64,000 bases of DNA from Neobacillus massiliamazoniensis (lineage in GTDB: Bacteria; Bacillota; Bacilli; Bacillales; Cytobacillaceae): NCBI RefSeq assembly GCF_001048695.1, contig NZ_CVRB01000001.1, positions 248,001 to 312,000 of the forward strand. Reading direction: 5' to 3'. Numbering within the stretch: the first letter of the stretch is position 1; every line of letters starts with the position of its first letter. The notes beneath the pieces were generated by a model. That model ran no database searches and had not been told where the DNA came from. It was given only the letters and a program-made list of their open reading frames with translations. The position numbers and the translations under genes are program-made. Of the stretch, positions 56,394 to 64,000 are shown piece by piece.

Positions 56394-57035
56394 GTGCTTG
56401 AGAAAAATAAAGATCACAATCTTGGTTTACTGTTAAAAATGTTATTAAAGAAACATTCGCTGTCTATGCGTAAACTTAGCGTATTGACTGGAATCGATAC
56501 TGCAACCATCTCACGAATTGTAAATGGTAAACAAAAAGCTAAATTGAATCACCTACAACAATTTGCTTATCACCTAAACACTCCACTTGAAAAATTAGTT
56601 GTTGCTGCTGGTTATGATATGGGTGGAGGACAAGAAGAATTAAAATCAGATATTCAATACTCAGTTGATACCCTTCAAGAAATCCTTCAATCTTTTAAAC
56701 TTGTTGATACACAATTTACCTTGGCTCATGTCGAAAATGAATTAGCCAAGTTCGAACAATATGCACAAACAGAAGAGGGACATCGGATTATATTTGAGGA
56801 TTTTACGAAGAAAATAGAGCAAGTAGGTAGTGTGGGACCATTTATAGAACAGTTAAAGCAATTGTATAATCAATATTGTGACCCTACATCTTTAAGTTCT
56901 GAACGGGCCATAATTGGAAGTGCGTTGTTATATTTTATTTTATCTACAGACGTTATCCCTGATTATATTTATCCAATTGGTTATTTGGACGATACAATTG
57001 CCGTACAACTTGTGTTAAACCGTCTTGCAAAATAA
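56394..57035 (+). CDS. XRE helix-turn-helix protein with DUF1232 domain
   Basis: 213 residues from GTG 56394, seven bases after AGGGGTG. N-terminal HTH (residues 12-70: SMRKLSVLTGIDTATISRIV), helical linker, then a DUF1232/YkvA-like end (AIIGSALLYFILSTDVIPDY, IGYLDDTIAVQLVLN), a small membrane-associated helical domain. Fusion of a DNA-binding and a YkvA-type domain suggests a membrane-linked regulator; targets unknown. Confidence 0.8.
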   Translation: MLEKNKDHNLGLLLKMLLKKHSLSMRKLSVLTGIDTATISRIVNGKQKAKLNHLQQFAYHLNTPLEKLVVAAGYDMGGGQEELKSDIQYSVDTLQEILQSFKLVDTQFTLAHVENELAKFEQYAQTEEGHRIIFEDFTKKIEQVGSVGPFIEQLKQLYNQYCDPTSLSSERAIIGSALLYFILSTDVIPDYIYPIGYLDDTIAVQLVLNRLAK

Positions 57036-57622
57036 ATATGTAGAGCTATTAAACCCTAAAAATAGGTAAATAGAAGACTGATTGGAAACGCAAACTATTT
57101 TGCAATGGCAGGGTCAACCTTCTAGATTGACAAGATAGGAATTAATTGTGGACGGAACATCTTTTATCTCACCAACTTTCTTCTTTTTCGTTATTTCTTT
57201 TGTTTGATTCCCGCACTTATCGTATTCATTCTCTATTACCTAGATATGCCATACATAATATTGCCTATTTGATCTTTTATTATGACAATGGTATACCGTG
57301 GAAATGATCTTCGGCATGAATTTATAACGGTAATGCCTTTAATGGAAATACTATTGATATTCGGAAAACCATAATTCGCTAATAACGAAAAGGAGCCTGA
57401 ACTGTTCGGGCTCCTTTTCGTCATTATTATCAGTAATCACTCTAATAGTTGGGATAAAATAAGTTGTCAATTTTGTGTCAATTTTGTGTCAGTTTTTCCA
57501 GTACTTATAACCAGGTTTCTACTATTTGTGATATAATAACTATTATCTGTTTCGACAAAATCATCGAAAATTATTAAAATGGTAAGTTTAACATTTCGAT
57601 TGTTTAGATAAGGGGTGAAAAA
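57036..57622. other. Gene-free interval with one bidirectional hairpin
   Basis: Hairpin 57387-57420 (AAAAGGAGCC / GGGCTCCTTTT). A minus-strand 62-codon frame ending at 57236 contains RRSFPRYTIVIIKDQIGNIM, which could be a fragment of a secreted PepSY-like protein, but it is too short to call. Confidence 0.35.
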
Positions 57623-57712
57623 ATGAATTACGGACTTTTTACAATATTAGGATTGTTTGTAGTGGCTATGGGAGTAATATCATATATGTTTGCTAAAATG
57701 ATGCAAGAATAG
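57623..57712 (+). CDS. Single-pass membrane microprotein, 29 aa
   Basis: MNYGLFTILGLFVVAMGVIS then a short polar end; AAGGGGTGAAAAA precedes the ATG at proper spacing, and a strong terminator follows 17 bases after the stop (57729-57764). A complete small gene by these signals. Family not recognised. Confidence 0.6.
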   Translation: MNYGLFTILGLFVVAMGVISYMFAKMMQE

Positions 57713-57728
57713 AAAAATAGATTGCAAG

Positions 57729-57764
57729 AACAACGGCACTTTACTTAAATGCCGTTGTTTTTTT
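57729..57764 (+). terminator. Terminator of the 29-aa microprotein gene
   Basis: AACGGCA / TGCCGTT with a seven-T run. Confidence 0.85.
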
Positions 57765-58024
57765 ATCCTTTAGCTTGTTTCAAAATCGTGGAGAATAAAA
57801 ACACTTGGGACCAGCCATAAAAGCGTTGTCAGATTAACCCCCTAAGTATTTTATCATCGCATGAGGATTCCAAAACATGCAGTAAACAACAGGATATTAA
57901 GCCCTAAACCAATAAATGCTCCTTGGCTTAACCGCTTCCTCCCCCTTTGAAAACTATAAAGATATTTTTTGCTACGCCCCTTTACTTTTTAGAAAATTAT
58001 ATTATAATGTTAGAAAATTAATAA

Positions 58025-58320
58025 AAAAGGCTTTGACGAGAAAAAGTAGAACGTCCGTATTTTTTACAGAGAGCTTCGGTAGCTGAAAAGAAGCAAAAAT
58101 GCCCGTTCGAAAATGGCCTCCGAGCTGCGCACTGAACATACAAGTAGGCTGCGACAAGTGTTGGTACTTGTTATCAAAACCACAGTATAAGAGTCTTTTT
58201 AATGACTCCGTACTTGAGAGAGGCTGCATGGTGTAAACCAGCAGTAAATTAAGGTGGTACCACGGAATTTCAACCCCGTCCTTATCTAATTTTAGATAGG
58301 GGCGGGGTTTTTTATTTTTT
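58025..58320 (+). promoter_or_regulatory. T-box riboswitch, methionine-specific
   Basis: Contains AGAGAGC and GGTAGCTGAAAAGAAGC of stem I, a specifier region GAAA-AUG-GCCUCCGAGC with AUG at 58113-58115, the AAGTAGG segment, the T-box AAGGTGGTACCACGG (58251-58265) and the terminator CCCCGTCC...GGGGCGGGG with T-run (58274-58316). Uncharged tRNA-Met would favour the antiterminator and expression of the following synthetase. Confidence 0.92.
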
Positions 58321-58340
58321 CAAAACAGGAGGAAAAAATC

Positions 58341-59975
58341 ATGAGTATTTTTATTGGAGGCGCTTGGCCATATGCCAATGGTTCCTTACATCTTGGCCAC
58401 ATTTCAAGCTTATTACCAGGAGACATTTTGGCCCGTTATTATCGTCAAAAAGGAGAAAAGGTACTATATGTTTCAGGAAGCGACTGTAATGGCACCCCTA
58501 TCGCCATTCGCGCAAAACAGGAAGGTTCTTCACCTAAAGAAATAGCGAACCGCTACCATAAGGAGTTTACTGAATGCTTTACGAAATTAGGATTTACCTA
58601 CGATTGTTATACACATACTGACACACCAAACCATCATCAAGTGGTTCAACAAATTTTCTTAGATTTACTTACAAAGGGTTTTATTTACAAAAAGGAAGTG
58701 GAGCAAACGTATTGCGAAACTTGTGAGCAATTTCTTCCAGACCGTTATGTGGAAGGCAACTGTCCGAATTGCGGCCAGCCGGCCCGCGGTGACCAATGTG
58801 ATGATTGCACCAAAATATTAGATCCTATCGATTTAATTAATAGATCATGTAAGCTTTGTGGGCACACTCCAACAATACGAAAAACGGAGCACTTTTATTT
58901 AGCATTAAGCCACCTACAAGCAGATCTTGAAAAATATATCGCTGATTCCAAAACATCGAATGGATGGCGAGACAATGCCATCCTACTAACTGAGCGTTAT
59001 GTAAAGGAAGGCTTACATGATCGTGCAGTTTCAAGGGATTTACCTATTGGCGTCAGTGTCCCAGTCAGAGGTTATGAGGAAAAGAAAATTTATGTTTGGA
59101 TTGAAGCAGTTTCAGGTTATTATTCAGCTAGCAAACAATGGGCTAAAGACACGAATAATGATGACTCACTTTTTTGGAATGAGAAGACAAAAACGTATTA
59201 TGTTCATGGAAAGGATAATATCCCCTTTCATACGATTATTTGGCCAGCGATTTTAATGGGTATTGACAATCCTGCACTTCCACAGCATATTGTTTCAAAT
59301 GAATATTTAACTGTGGAAAAAAAGAAGCTTTCAACGAGCCGTAATTGGGCGGTTTGGGTGCCAGATCTGTTAGAAAGCTATCATCCTGATTCCATCCGTT
59401 ACTTTTTAACCATTAATGCGCCAGAAAACCGAGATACTGATTTTTCCTGGCGGGAATTTATCTACAGTCATAACAGTGAGTTACTTGGCGCATATGGTAA
59501 TTTTGTTAATCGCACATTGAAATTTATTGAGAAGAGCTATTACGGAGAAATTCCAACCGGAGTGTTAGATCCTCTTATCGAAGAAAAACTCACCCAATTA
59601 TATGAAAAAGTAGGGAATCTAATCGAAAATGCCCATTTTAAAGGAGGGCTCGAAGAAATCTTTTCTTTCATTAGGGCAGCAAATAAATATTTTGATGAAC
59701 AGCAGCCATGGAAACAATTTAATGAAAATAAATTAGGCTGCAATAATACATTGCTGACTAGTGCAACAATCATCGTTAACCTTGCCCAACTCTTATCTCC
59801 ATTTCTACCGTTTTCAAGTGACGCTTTAAAAAACATCTTGAGACTAAATGAATTTACATGGACACCAATCCACGTAAAAGAAAAAGTGATTAACCATGTG
59901 AACCCATTATATGAACGTATCGACTTAAAAAGGATTGACGGAGAGGTTGAACGTTTAAATAACCAATCAAAATAA
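58341..59975 (+). CDS. metS: Methionyl-tRNA synthetase, zinc-rich type
   Basis: 544 residues. Class I synthetase: HIGH-like HLGH in [14 protein letters not shown]; the connective domain has four Cys pairs (CETC, CPNC, CDDC, CKLC), typical of the E. coli/archaeal MetRS type rather than the single-knuckle Bacillus MetS. The KMSKS loop reads KKLSTSRNW, a variant. There is no C-terminal tRNA-binding domain. AGGAGGAAAAAATC precedes the ATG. Together with the T-box it looks like an accessory enzyme switched on by Met starvation or by inhibition of the main MetRS; a second gene elsewhere is expected. Confidence 0.9.
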   Translation: MSIFIGGAWPYANGSLHLGHISSLLPGDILARYYRQKGEKVLYVSGSDCNGTPIAIRAKQEGSSPKEIANRYHKEFTECFTKLGFTYDCYTHTDTPNHHQVVQQIFLDLLTKGFIYKKEVEQTYCETCEQFLPDRYVEGNCPNCGQPARGDQCDDCTKILDPIDLINRSCKLCGHTPTIRKTEHFYLALSHLQADLEKYIADSKTSNGWRDNAILLTERYVKEGLHDRAVSRDLPIGVSVPVRGYEEKKIYVWIEAVSGYYSASKQWAKDTNNDDSLFWNEKTKTYYVHGKDNIPFHTIIWPAILMGIDNPALPQHIVSNEYLTVEKKKLSTSRNWAVWVPDLLESYHPDSIRYFLTINAPENRDTDFSWREFIYSHNSELLGAYGNFVNRTLKFIEKSYYGEIPTGVLDPLIEEKLTQLYEKVGNLIENAHFKGGLEEIFSFIRAANKYFDEQQPWKQFNENKLGCNNTLLTSATIIVNLAQLLSPFLPFSSDALKNILRLNEFTWTPIHVKEKVINHVNPLYERIDLKRIDGEVERLNNQSK

Positions 59976-59982
59976 ACGAATC

Positions 59983-60028
59983 AGAGGGTGTCCTAAAAGA
60001 ATAACTTTTACGAGCACCCCCCTTTTTA
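59983..60028 (+). terminator. Terminator of metS
   Basis: GGGTG...TAAAAG / CTTTTA...CACCCCC followed by a T-run. Confidence 0.75.
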
Positions 60029-60042
60029 TTAATGGTCTGTTA

Positions 60043-60164
60043 AACTTTGTCTGTTGATTTCCGCTCTAGGGGCGGCCCGGGGAGCCTCCTCGGCGCTATT
60101 GCGCCTGCGGGGTCTCCTGCAGGAGTCGAGCGCCTTCCACTCCAATCAACATAGAGGAAAAATT
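60043..60164. repeat. Dispersed GC-rich repeat, second copy
   Basis: Starts TGTTGATTTCCGCTC and ends TCCAATCAACATAG, so the ends are inverted (TGTTGAT / ATCAACA). The interior is GC-rich with short hairpins. The copy at 55.3 kb shares both ends and parts of the middle. Confidence 0.75.
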
Positions 60165-60393
60165 ATCATTAACTTTGTAATATAGTGGTGCCTTTCACCT
60201 TTTGGGATAGCCTCTTTTTTAGCTTCCGATAGATCCTATATCTTTTAGTCTATAAATTGATCAATTTGCATCCTTCACCAGCACTCAAACTATTTAAACC
60301 TTTTGCTAAATTTTATGAGAGTTCTTTCCTTTTTTTTACTAGCTGTGTAAACTGATACTTATAGAGTTTCTTTTTAAGGGGGAGAAGGATACC

Positions 60394-60948
60394 ATGGCAT
60401 TTCCAAGCTTAATAACCAATAGACTAAAATTGGTTGAAATTAACCATAACCATGTTGACAGTCTTTATGAGATTTTATCTTTAGAGGAGGTAACCAGATA
60501 TTACGGCACTGATCGTTTTACCTACCTTGGAGAGGCTTCAAGATTAATAGACATGTTTCACAAAAACTTTTACGAAAAACGCGGTATTCGTTGGGGAATC
60601 ATTTTAAAGGAAAATCAGAAGTTTATTGGTACAATTGGTTTGAATGCGCTGCAAATGAATAATAAACGTGCCGAAATCGGTTATGAACTGCACCCTGCAT
60701 ATTGGAGAAAAGGTTACATTTCCGAGGCAATTAAAGAAGTTTTGCGGTTTAGTTTTGAAATCATAGATTTAAATCGAATTGGAGCAGTGGTTTACCCGGA
60801 AAACGAACCATCCTTGAAGTTATTAATGAAAATAGGCTTTGAAAAAGAAGGACTACTCCGGGGTTATATCCAGCAAAATAATCAATTTCATGATACCTAT
60901 GTTTTATCTTTATTAAAATATGAATGGGAAAACCGCCAGAAAAACTAA
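60394..60948 (+). CDS. GNAT acetyltransferase (RimJ/RimL type)
   Basis: 184 residues, Acetyltransf_3 fold: LKLVEINHNHVDSLYEILS, GTIGLNALQMNNKRAEIGYE, then the acetyl-CoA loop region AYWRKGYISEAIKEVLRFSF and NRIGAVVYPENEPSLKLLMK with GFEKEGLLRGY. It transfers an acetyl group from acetyl-CoA to an amine, often a ribosomal protein N-terminus or a small molecule; substrate unknown. ATG 60394 follows GGGGGAGAAGG. A bidirectional terminator follows (60930-60964). Confidence 0.88.
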   Translation: MAFPSLITNRLKLVEINHNHVDSLYEILSLEEVTRYYGTDRFTYLGEASRLIDMFHKNFYEKRGIRWGIILKENQKFIGTIGLNALQMNNKRAEIGYELHPAYWRKGYISEAIKEVLRFSFEIIDLNRIGAVVYPENEPSLKLLMKIGFEKEGLLRGYIQQNNQFHDTYVLSLLKYEWENRQKN

Positions 60949-60959
60949 TTCTGGCGGTT

Positions 60960-61160
60960 TTACTCTTCGAAATAATCACGGAACTTTTTCGGGTCTTTTG
61001 TTTCTTTGTCATGATAATACGGGTTGTTTTCCGTTGAATCCTTTGAATCGAGATTCGTTTTTATTACGATCATAGGTCCAGATGGGCTTTCCGCAATCAT
61101 TCGGTCGTTTAATGAGTTAAAATCAGTTATCTTTTTATTACCCGGCTGTGTTGGTTCCAT
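60960..61160 (-). CDS. Small hydrophilic protein
   Basis: 66 residues from ATG 61160, after GGGGGTGCTTCTA. It is rich in Asp, Lys, Ser, Asn and Pro (PTQPGNKKITDFNSLNDRMI, then ESPSGPMIVIKTNLDS and a charged end), likely unstructured. It lies next to cotE and could be a spore protein, but nothing proves this. Confidence 0.55.
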   Translation of the reverse strand: MEPTQPGNKKITDFNSLNDRMIAESPSGPMIVIKTNLDSKDSTENNPYYHDKETKDPKKFRDYFEE

Positions 61161-61221
61161 TAGAAGCACCCCCTGCTATTATCATGCTGTTTTTCCTTCC
61201 CTATAATTCAGCTTTACAAAG

Positions 61222-61248
61222 AAAAAACTAGGAAGTGACCTTCCTAGT
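61222..61248 (-). terminator. Terminator of cotE
   Basis: ACTAGGAAGG / CTTCCTAGT with TTTTTTC on the minus strand. Confidence 0.7.
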
Positions 61249-61252
61249 ATCT

Positions 61253-61798
61253 TTATTCCTCTTCTGCACCAACTAAGAAATCCGGATTCAGTTCTTCGAA
61301 TTCCTCGTCGTCAACATCCGCTCCCCAATCTTCATCCTCGTCTTTGCATCCTTCAGGATTAATGCGAACACAAACCTTTGTTTCGCCTATGACCTCGACA
61401 AGGAATTCCCTTTCTACATGGACCATAATTCGATTGCCATTAGGGGAAATCACTGCTTCGACACAGTTGGGCTGCTGTAGCACCCGAGCAACAATTTCAT
61501 TGTCATCAAGGGCGTCATGGTCGCGATATTTTAACTTTATGACATCTGTATATTGAACACGTTCAGTTACCACTTCTGTTTTCGTGTTGTCATTATAAGA
61601 GTACCAAACGTTGATGTCATAGGAGCCGTGTATCTCTACTGTCTTGCCGACTTTTTTTGCGTTGTATTTATGATTGATAATCCAACATCCAAGAATACTT
61701 GTTGGACAATGCGCCGGGCTAATTGTATGATTGGACTGCGTGAATTTGCGTCCTTTCGCTACGACGGCCTTCGTTATTATCTCTCTATATTCTCCCAT
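61253..61798 (-). CDS. cotE: Outer spore coat morphogenetic protein CotE
   Basis: 181 residues from ATG 61798, nine bases after AGGAGGG, the same length as B. subtilis Cot[21 protein letters not shown] at the start, the [17 protein letters not shown] block and the acidic C-terminus ([16 protein letters not shown]) are hallmarks. CotE surrounds the forespore and directs outer coat assembly. In B. subtilis mutS and mutL follow it; here a small gene and an acetyltransferase do. Confidence 0.95.
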   Translation of the reverse strand: MGEYREIITKAVVAKGRKFTQSNHTISPAHCPTSILGCWIINHKYNAKKVGKTVEIHGSYDINVWYSYNDNTKTEVVTERVQYTDVIKLKYRDHDALDDNEIVARVLQQPNCVEAVISPNGNRIMVHVEREFLVEVIGETKVCVRINPEGCKDEDEDWGADVDDEEFEELNPDFLVGAEEE

Positions 61799-62025
61799 TT
61801 CGCGCGAACCCTCCTCATTCAGTTTCATTTCATCCTATGCTTTTTCTTAGACTAGTGTGCGATATATTTTTACGAATACTGGTTAAAAGTTTAGTCATAA
61901 TTCATTTTATGCGGGAATTTTTGTGTCTGTGCAGGTATAACATGACTTTACTATTTGGGGAAATATGTATTGTTCTCATTTAATAGTATGAAGAGGGATG
62001 TCGAGTTAGAATGGATGTTTATAAA

Positions 62026-62055
62026 GGAAAAGCCAGGCTATTAGCCTGGCAAAAA
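62026..62055 (-). terminator. Terminator of ricA
   Basis: GCCAGGCTA / TAGCCTGGC with a T-run on the minus strand. Confidence 0.8.
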
Positions 62056-62056
62056 A

Positions 62057-62500
62057 TTAATGGTCGTGACCTTTGCATTCACTGTCACTATGCTTCATGC
62101 TTGCGCCAGTTTCACCATATAATAAATCCCCGCCGGTAGAAGTAATAATTTCGTTGGTGACGGTATTGGAAATAGCTGAGGCAATTAACTGTAGCAAATC
62201 GTTGACTTCTATTTGTGATTGTTTAAATTCCTGGACAACAGGGATATCATCTAAATCCTGTTCAATGGAAGCAATTTTGTCCTCCACCTTTTTTAAAGCC
62301 TCTGGTTTTCCGTAATGCTGAAGGTTTACAGCTTGCTTTTGCAGGCCCTTAATATCCGAAATCAATGAACGAACCTTTTCGTTTTCATGAATTTGAGCTT
62401 CCGCTCTTTTGAAAAAATCAACTTCGTCCGTTTCTGCAATCATTCGCGCTAAATCCTTAGCACGTGCAACGATCTCATCTTTTGTATACTTCCCCACCAT
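62057..62500 (-). CDS. ricA: RicA (YmcA), YlbF-family protein
   Basis: 147 residues, helical YlbF/YmcA family: TKDEIVARAKDLARMIAETD, ENEKVRSLISDIKGLQKQAV, DIPVVQEFKQSQIEVNDLLQ. In B. subtilis RicA, RicF and RicT form an Fe-S complex that aids mRNA processing by RNase Y and influences sporulation, competence and biofilms. The His/Cys-rich end (HSDSECKGHDH) fits cluster binding. The start codon overlaps the miaB stop by one base. Confidence 0.92.
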   Translation of the reverse strand: MVGKYTKDEIVARAKDLARMIAETDEVDFFKRAEAQIHENEKVRSLISDIKGLQKQAVNLQHYGKPEALKKVEDKIASIEQDLDDIPVVQEFKQSQIEVNDLLQLIASAISNTVTNEIITSTGGDLLYGETGASMKHSDSECKGHDH

Positions 62501-64000
62501 TAATTCACCTCAATCGCTTCTAGTTCTTCCATCATTTCTCCATTTAATGACCATGTTTTTGCTTCCTTAATCTTCACTTTGACAATTTTGCCAATAGCTG
62601 ATTTAGGACCAACAAAGTTAACAAGCTTGTTCTTATCTGTATATCCTGCAAGGACGTCAGGATTGTTCTTACTTTCCCCTTCAACAAGAACCTTAACGAT
62701 CTGACCCTCATATTTTTTCATAGCCTCTGCAGATAGGTCATTTACGAGTTTGTTGAGTCGTTGCAAACGCTCCTTCTTTACTTCCATTGGGACGTTGTCT
62801 TGCATTTTTGCAGCTGGAGTGCCTTCACGCGGAGAGTAAATGAACGTATAAGCAAGCTCATATCCTACCTCACGATAAAGAGACATAGTTTCTTCAAATT
62901 GTTCATCTGTTTCGTTTGGATATCCGACAATAATGTCTGTTGTTAAAGCAACATCCGGTATTGCCGCTTTAATTTTGCGTACCAGCTCTAAATATTGTTC
63001 CCTTGTATATTTGCGGGCCATTATTTTTAGCACATCCGTTGAACCTGATTGTACCGGTAAGTGGATATGCTTCATTAGGTTTCCACCATTCGCCAGCACT
63101 TCAATCAGATGATCATCGAAGTCACGTGGATGACTTGTCGTAAAGCGAATTCGAGGGATATCAATTTTACGAATTTCATCCATTAAGTCACCAAGTCCGT
63201 ACTTCATGTCTTCAAAATCTTTTCCATAGGCATTAACATTTTGCCCAAGAAGGGTAATTTCTTGATAGCCTTGTGCAGCCAAGTGGCGTACTTCTTGAAT
63301 GATCTCTTCAGGACGACGGCTTCTTTCTTTCCCGCGAGTATATGGAACGATACAATACGTACAAAACTTATCGCAGCCGTACATAATATTAACCCAAGCC
63401 TTTATGCTGCCTCTGCGGACTTTTGGAAGGTTTTCAATTACGTCACCTTCTTTAGACCAGACTTCCACAACCATTTCTTTTGACATGTAGGCTTCATGTA
63501 AAATATTTGGTAAACGGTGAATATTATGGGTTCCAAAGATCATATCAACTTGTTGGTATGTTTTTAAAATTTTATTGACGACAGATTCTTCTTGAGACAT
63601 ACATCCGCACACGCCGAGAAGCAGATCAGGTTTTTCCATTTTCAATGCCTTAAGGTGACCAAGTTCACCGAATACTTTGTTCTCGGCATTTTCACGAATG
63701 GCACACGTATTCAATAGAATCACGTTTGCTTCTTCTGTATTTTCAGTTGGCTCGTAGCCTAGAGCTAAAAAGATACCCGCCATAACTTCAGTATCATGTT
63801 CATTCATTTGACATCCGTAAGTGCGAATGTAAAACTTTCGGCCTTGACCCATCCCCTTAAATTCTTCAGGAATGGCAAAATCATGTTGGTACTTTACTTC
63901 TTCTTTTCCACGTTTTTTTGCATCTTTTAAGGAAGGTGCAGTAATTACTTGTTCAAAGTACTTGCTGTAATCCTTGACGGATTTTTTGTCCGAAGAATTA
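62500..64000 (-). CDS. miaB: tRNA-2-methylthio-N6-dimethylallyladenosine synthase MiaB, 5' end outside window
   Basis: Radical-SAM methylthiotransferase that adds a methylthio group to i6A37 of tRNA. Seen: the N-terminal cluster Cys ([32 protein letters not shown]), the radical-SAM motif CDKFCTYC, and a C-terminal TRAM domain. The frame stays open upstream of ATG 63852 to the window edge with [20 protein letters not shown], the known N-terminal extension of Bacillus MiaB, so the true start lies beyond 64000. Confidence 0.96.
   Translation of the reverse strand, partial: NSSDKKSVKDYSKYFEQVITAPSLKDAKKRGKEEVKYQHDFAIPEEFKGMGQGRKFYIRTYGCQMNEHDTEVMAGIFLALGYEPTENTEEANVILLNTCAIRENAENKVFGELGHLKALKMEKPDLLLGVCGCMSQEESVVNKILKTYQQVDMIFGTHNIHRLPNILHEAYMSKEMVVEVWSKEGDVIENLPKVRRGSIKAWVNIMYGCDKFCTYCIVPYTRGKERSRRPEEIIQEVRHLAAQGYQEITLLGQNVNAYGKDFEDMKYGLGDLMDEIRKIDIPRIRFTTSHPRDFDDHLIEVLANGGNLMKHIHLPVQSGSTDVLKIMARKYTREQYLELVRKIKAAIPDVALTTDIIVGYPNETDEQFEETMSLYREVGYELAYTFIYSPREGTPAAKMQDNVPMEVKKERLQRLNKLVNDLSAEAMKKYEGQIVKVLVEGESKNNPDVLAGYTDKNKLVNFVGPKSAIGKIVKVKIKEAKTWSLNGEMMEELEAIEVN

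Noticed and set aside
57236..57424. 62-codon minus-strand frame as a gene
   Set aside because: It begins inside a terminator hairpin and has no Shine-Dalgarno; at best a gene fragment.
57810..57960. Minus-strand microprotein reading SQGAFIGLGLNILLFTACFG
   Set aside because: A hydrophobic stretch with a GGAGG site upstream, but no usable start codon in frame; noted only as a possible lost gene.

Overview
The window looks like chromosome of a low-GC, endospore-forming member of the Bacillaceae. The right end carries the core Bacillus cluster miaB - ricA(ymcA) - cotE, CotE being an outer spore-coat protein. Purine-rich Shine-Dalgarno sites, a T-box leader and cre-like sites also fit Bacillus. 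Most of the remaining 60 kb reads as an accessory or rearranged zone: metabolic modules separated by decayed genes, insertion-sequence pieces and repeats.

Layout. 0-2.5 kb: a zinc-ribbon protein and a large nuclease-like protein. 2.7-11.4 kb: remains of a prophage-like element (serine recombinase, winged-helix protein, HNH endonuclease, several broken antirepressors, a Cro-like regulator, an SOS-boxed YolD-like stub), ending near the 3' half of a tRNA-Arg(CCU) gene, a plausible attachment-site scar. 11.9-17.1 kb: TetR regulator and an ornithine decarboxylase / ornithine-putrescine antiporter operon with a well-formed promoter, an overlapping cre site and twin operators, flanked by a broken ccmH-like and a broken VOC gene. 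18.0-19.4 kb: an intact IS110-family element with a structured 5' non-coding region. 19.7-24.4 kb: a YfcC-type transporter and a C26 amidotransferase behind a sigma-54 promoter, with a divergent sigma-54 activator and a four-half-site enhancer. 25-30 kb: tRNA-dihydrouridine synthase, a broken IS110 transposase, cardiolipin synthase and a UgtP-type glycolipid synthase gene destroyed by a frameshift and an integrase fragment. 30.3-33.6 kb: amino-acid permease and small genes.

33.7-39.6 kb is a formate dehydrogenase locus in two transcription units: fdhA-DUF1641 (with PsiE and DUF2294 genes downstream) and fdhD-moaA. Each unit starts with the same kind of 5' leader: a sigma-A promoter, a conserved folded segment and a long intrinsic terminator. 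This duplicated leader is the best candidate here for an unrecognised regulatory RNA. 40.2-46.2 kb: glutamate decarboxylase and a polar amino-acid ABC transporter. 47.0-48.2 kb: an RND efflux remnant next to a tandem array of nine to ten 52-bp units, with a smaller 42-bp array beside it. 48.4-49.4 kb: an SPFH protein with a small ribbon-helix-helix protein. 49.5-53.5 kb: gluconate kinase, RpiR regulator and gluconate permease, with shared operator words and cre-like sites. 53.9-57.7 kb: a divergent NRAMP-family transporter and small genes. 58.0-60.0 kb: a second-type methionyl-tRNA synthetase under a Met T-box. 60.4-64 kb: GNAT acetyltransferase, small protein, cotE, ricA and a miaB that runs off the window.

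Functional theme: acid and amine metabolism (ornithine and glutamate decarboxylases, amino-acid transporters), formate oxidation with molybdenum cofactor supply, and gluconate use. All functional calls are read from sequence motifs without database searches.
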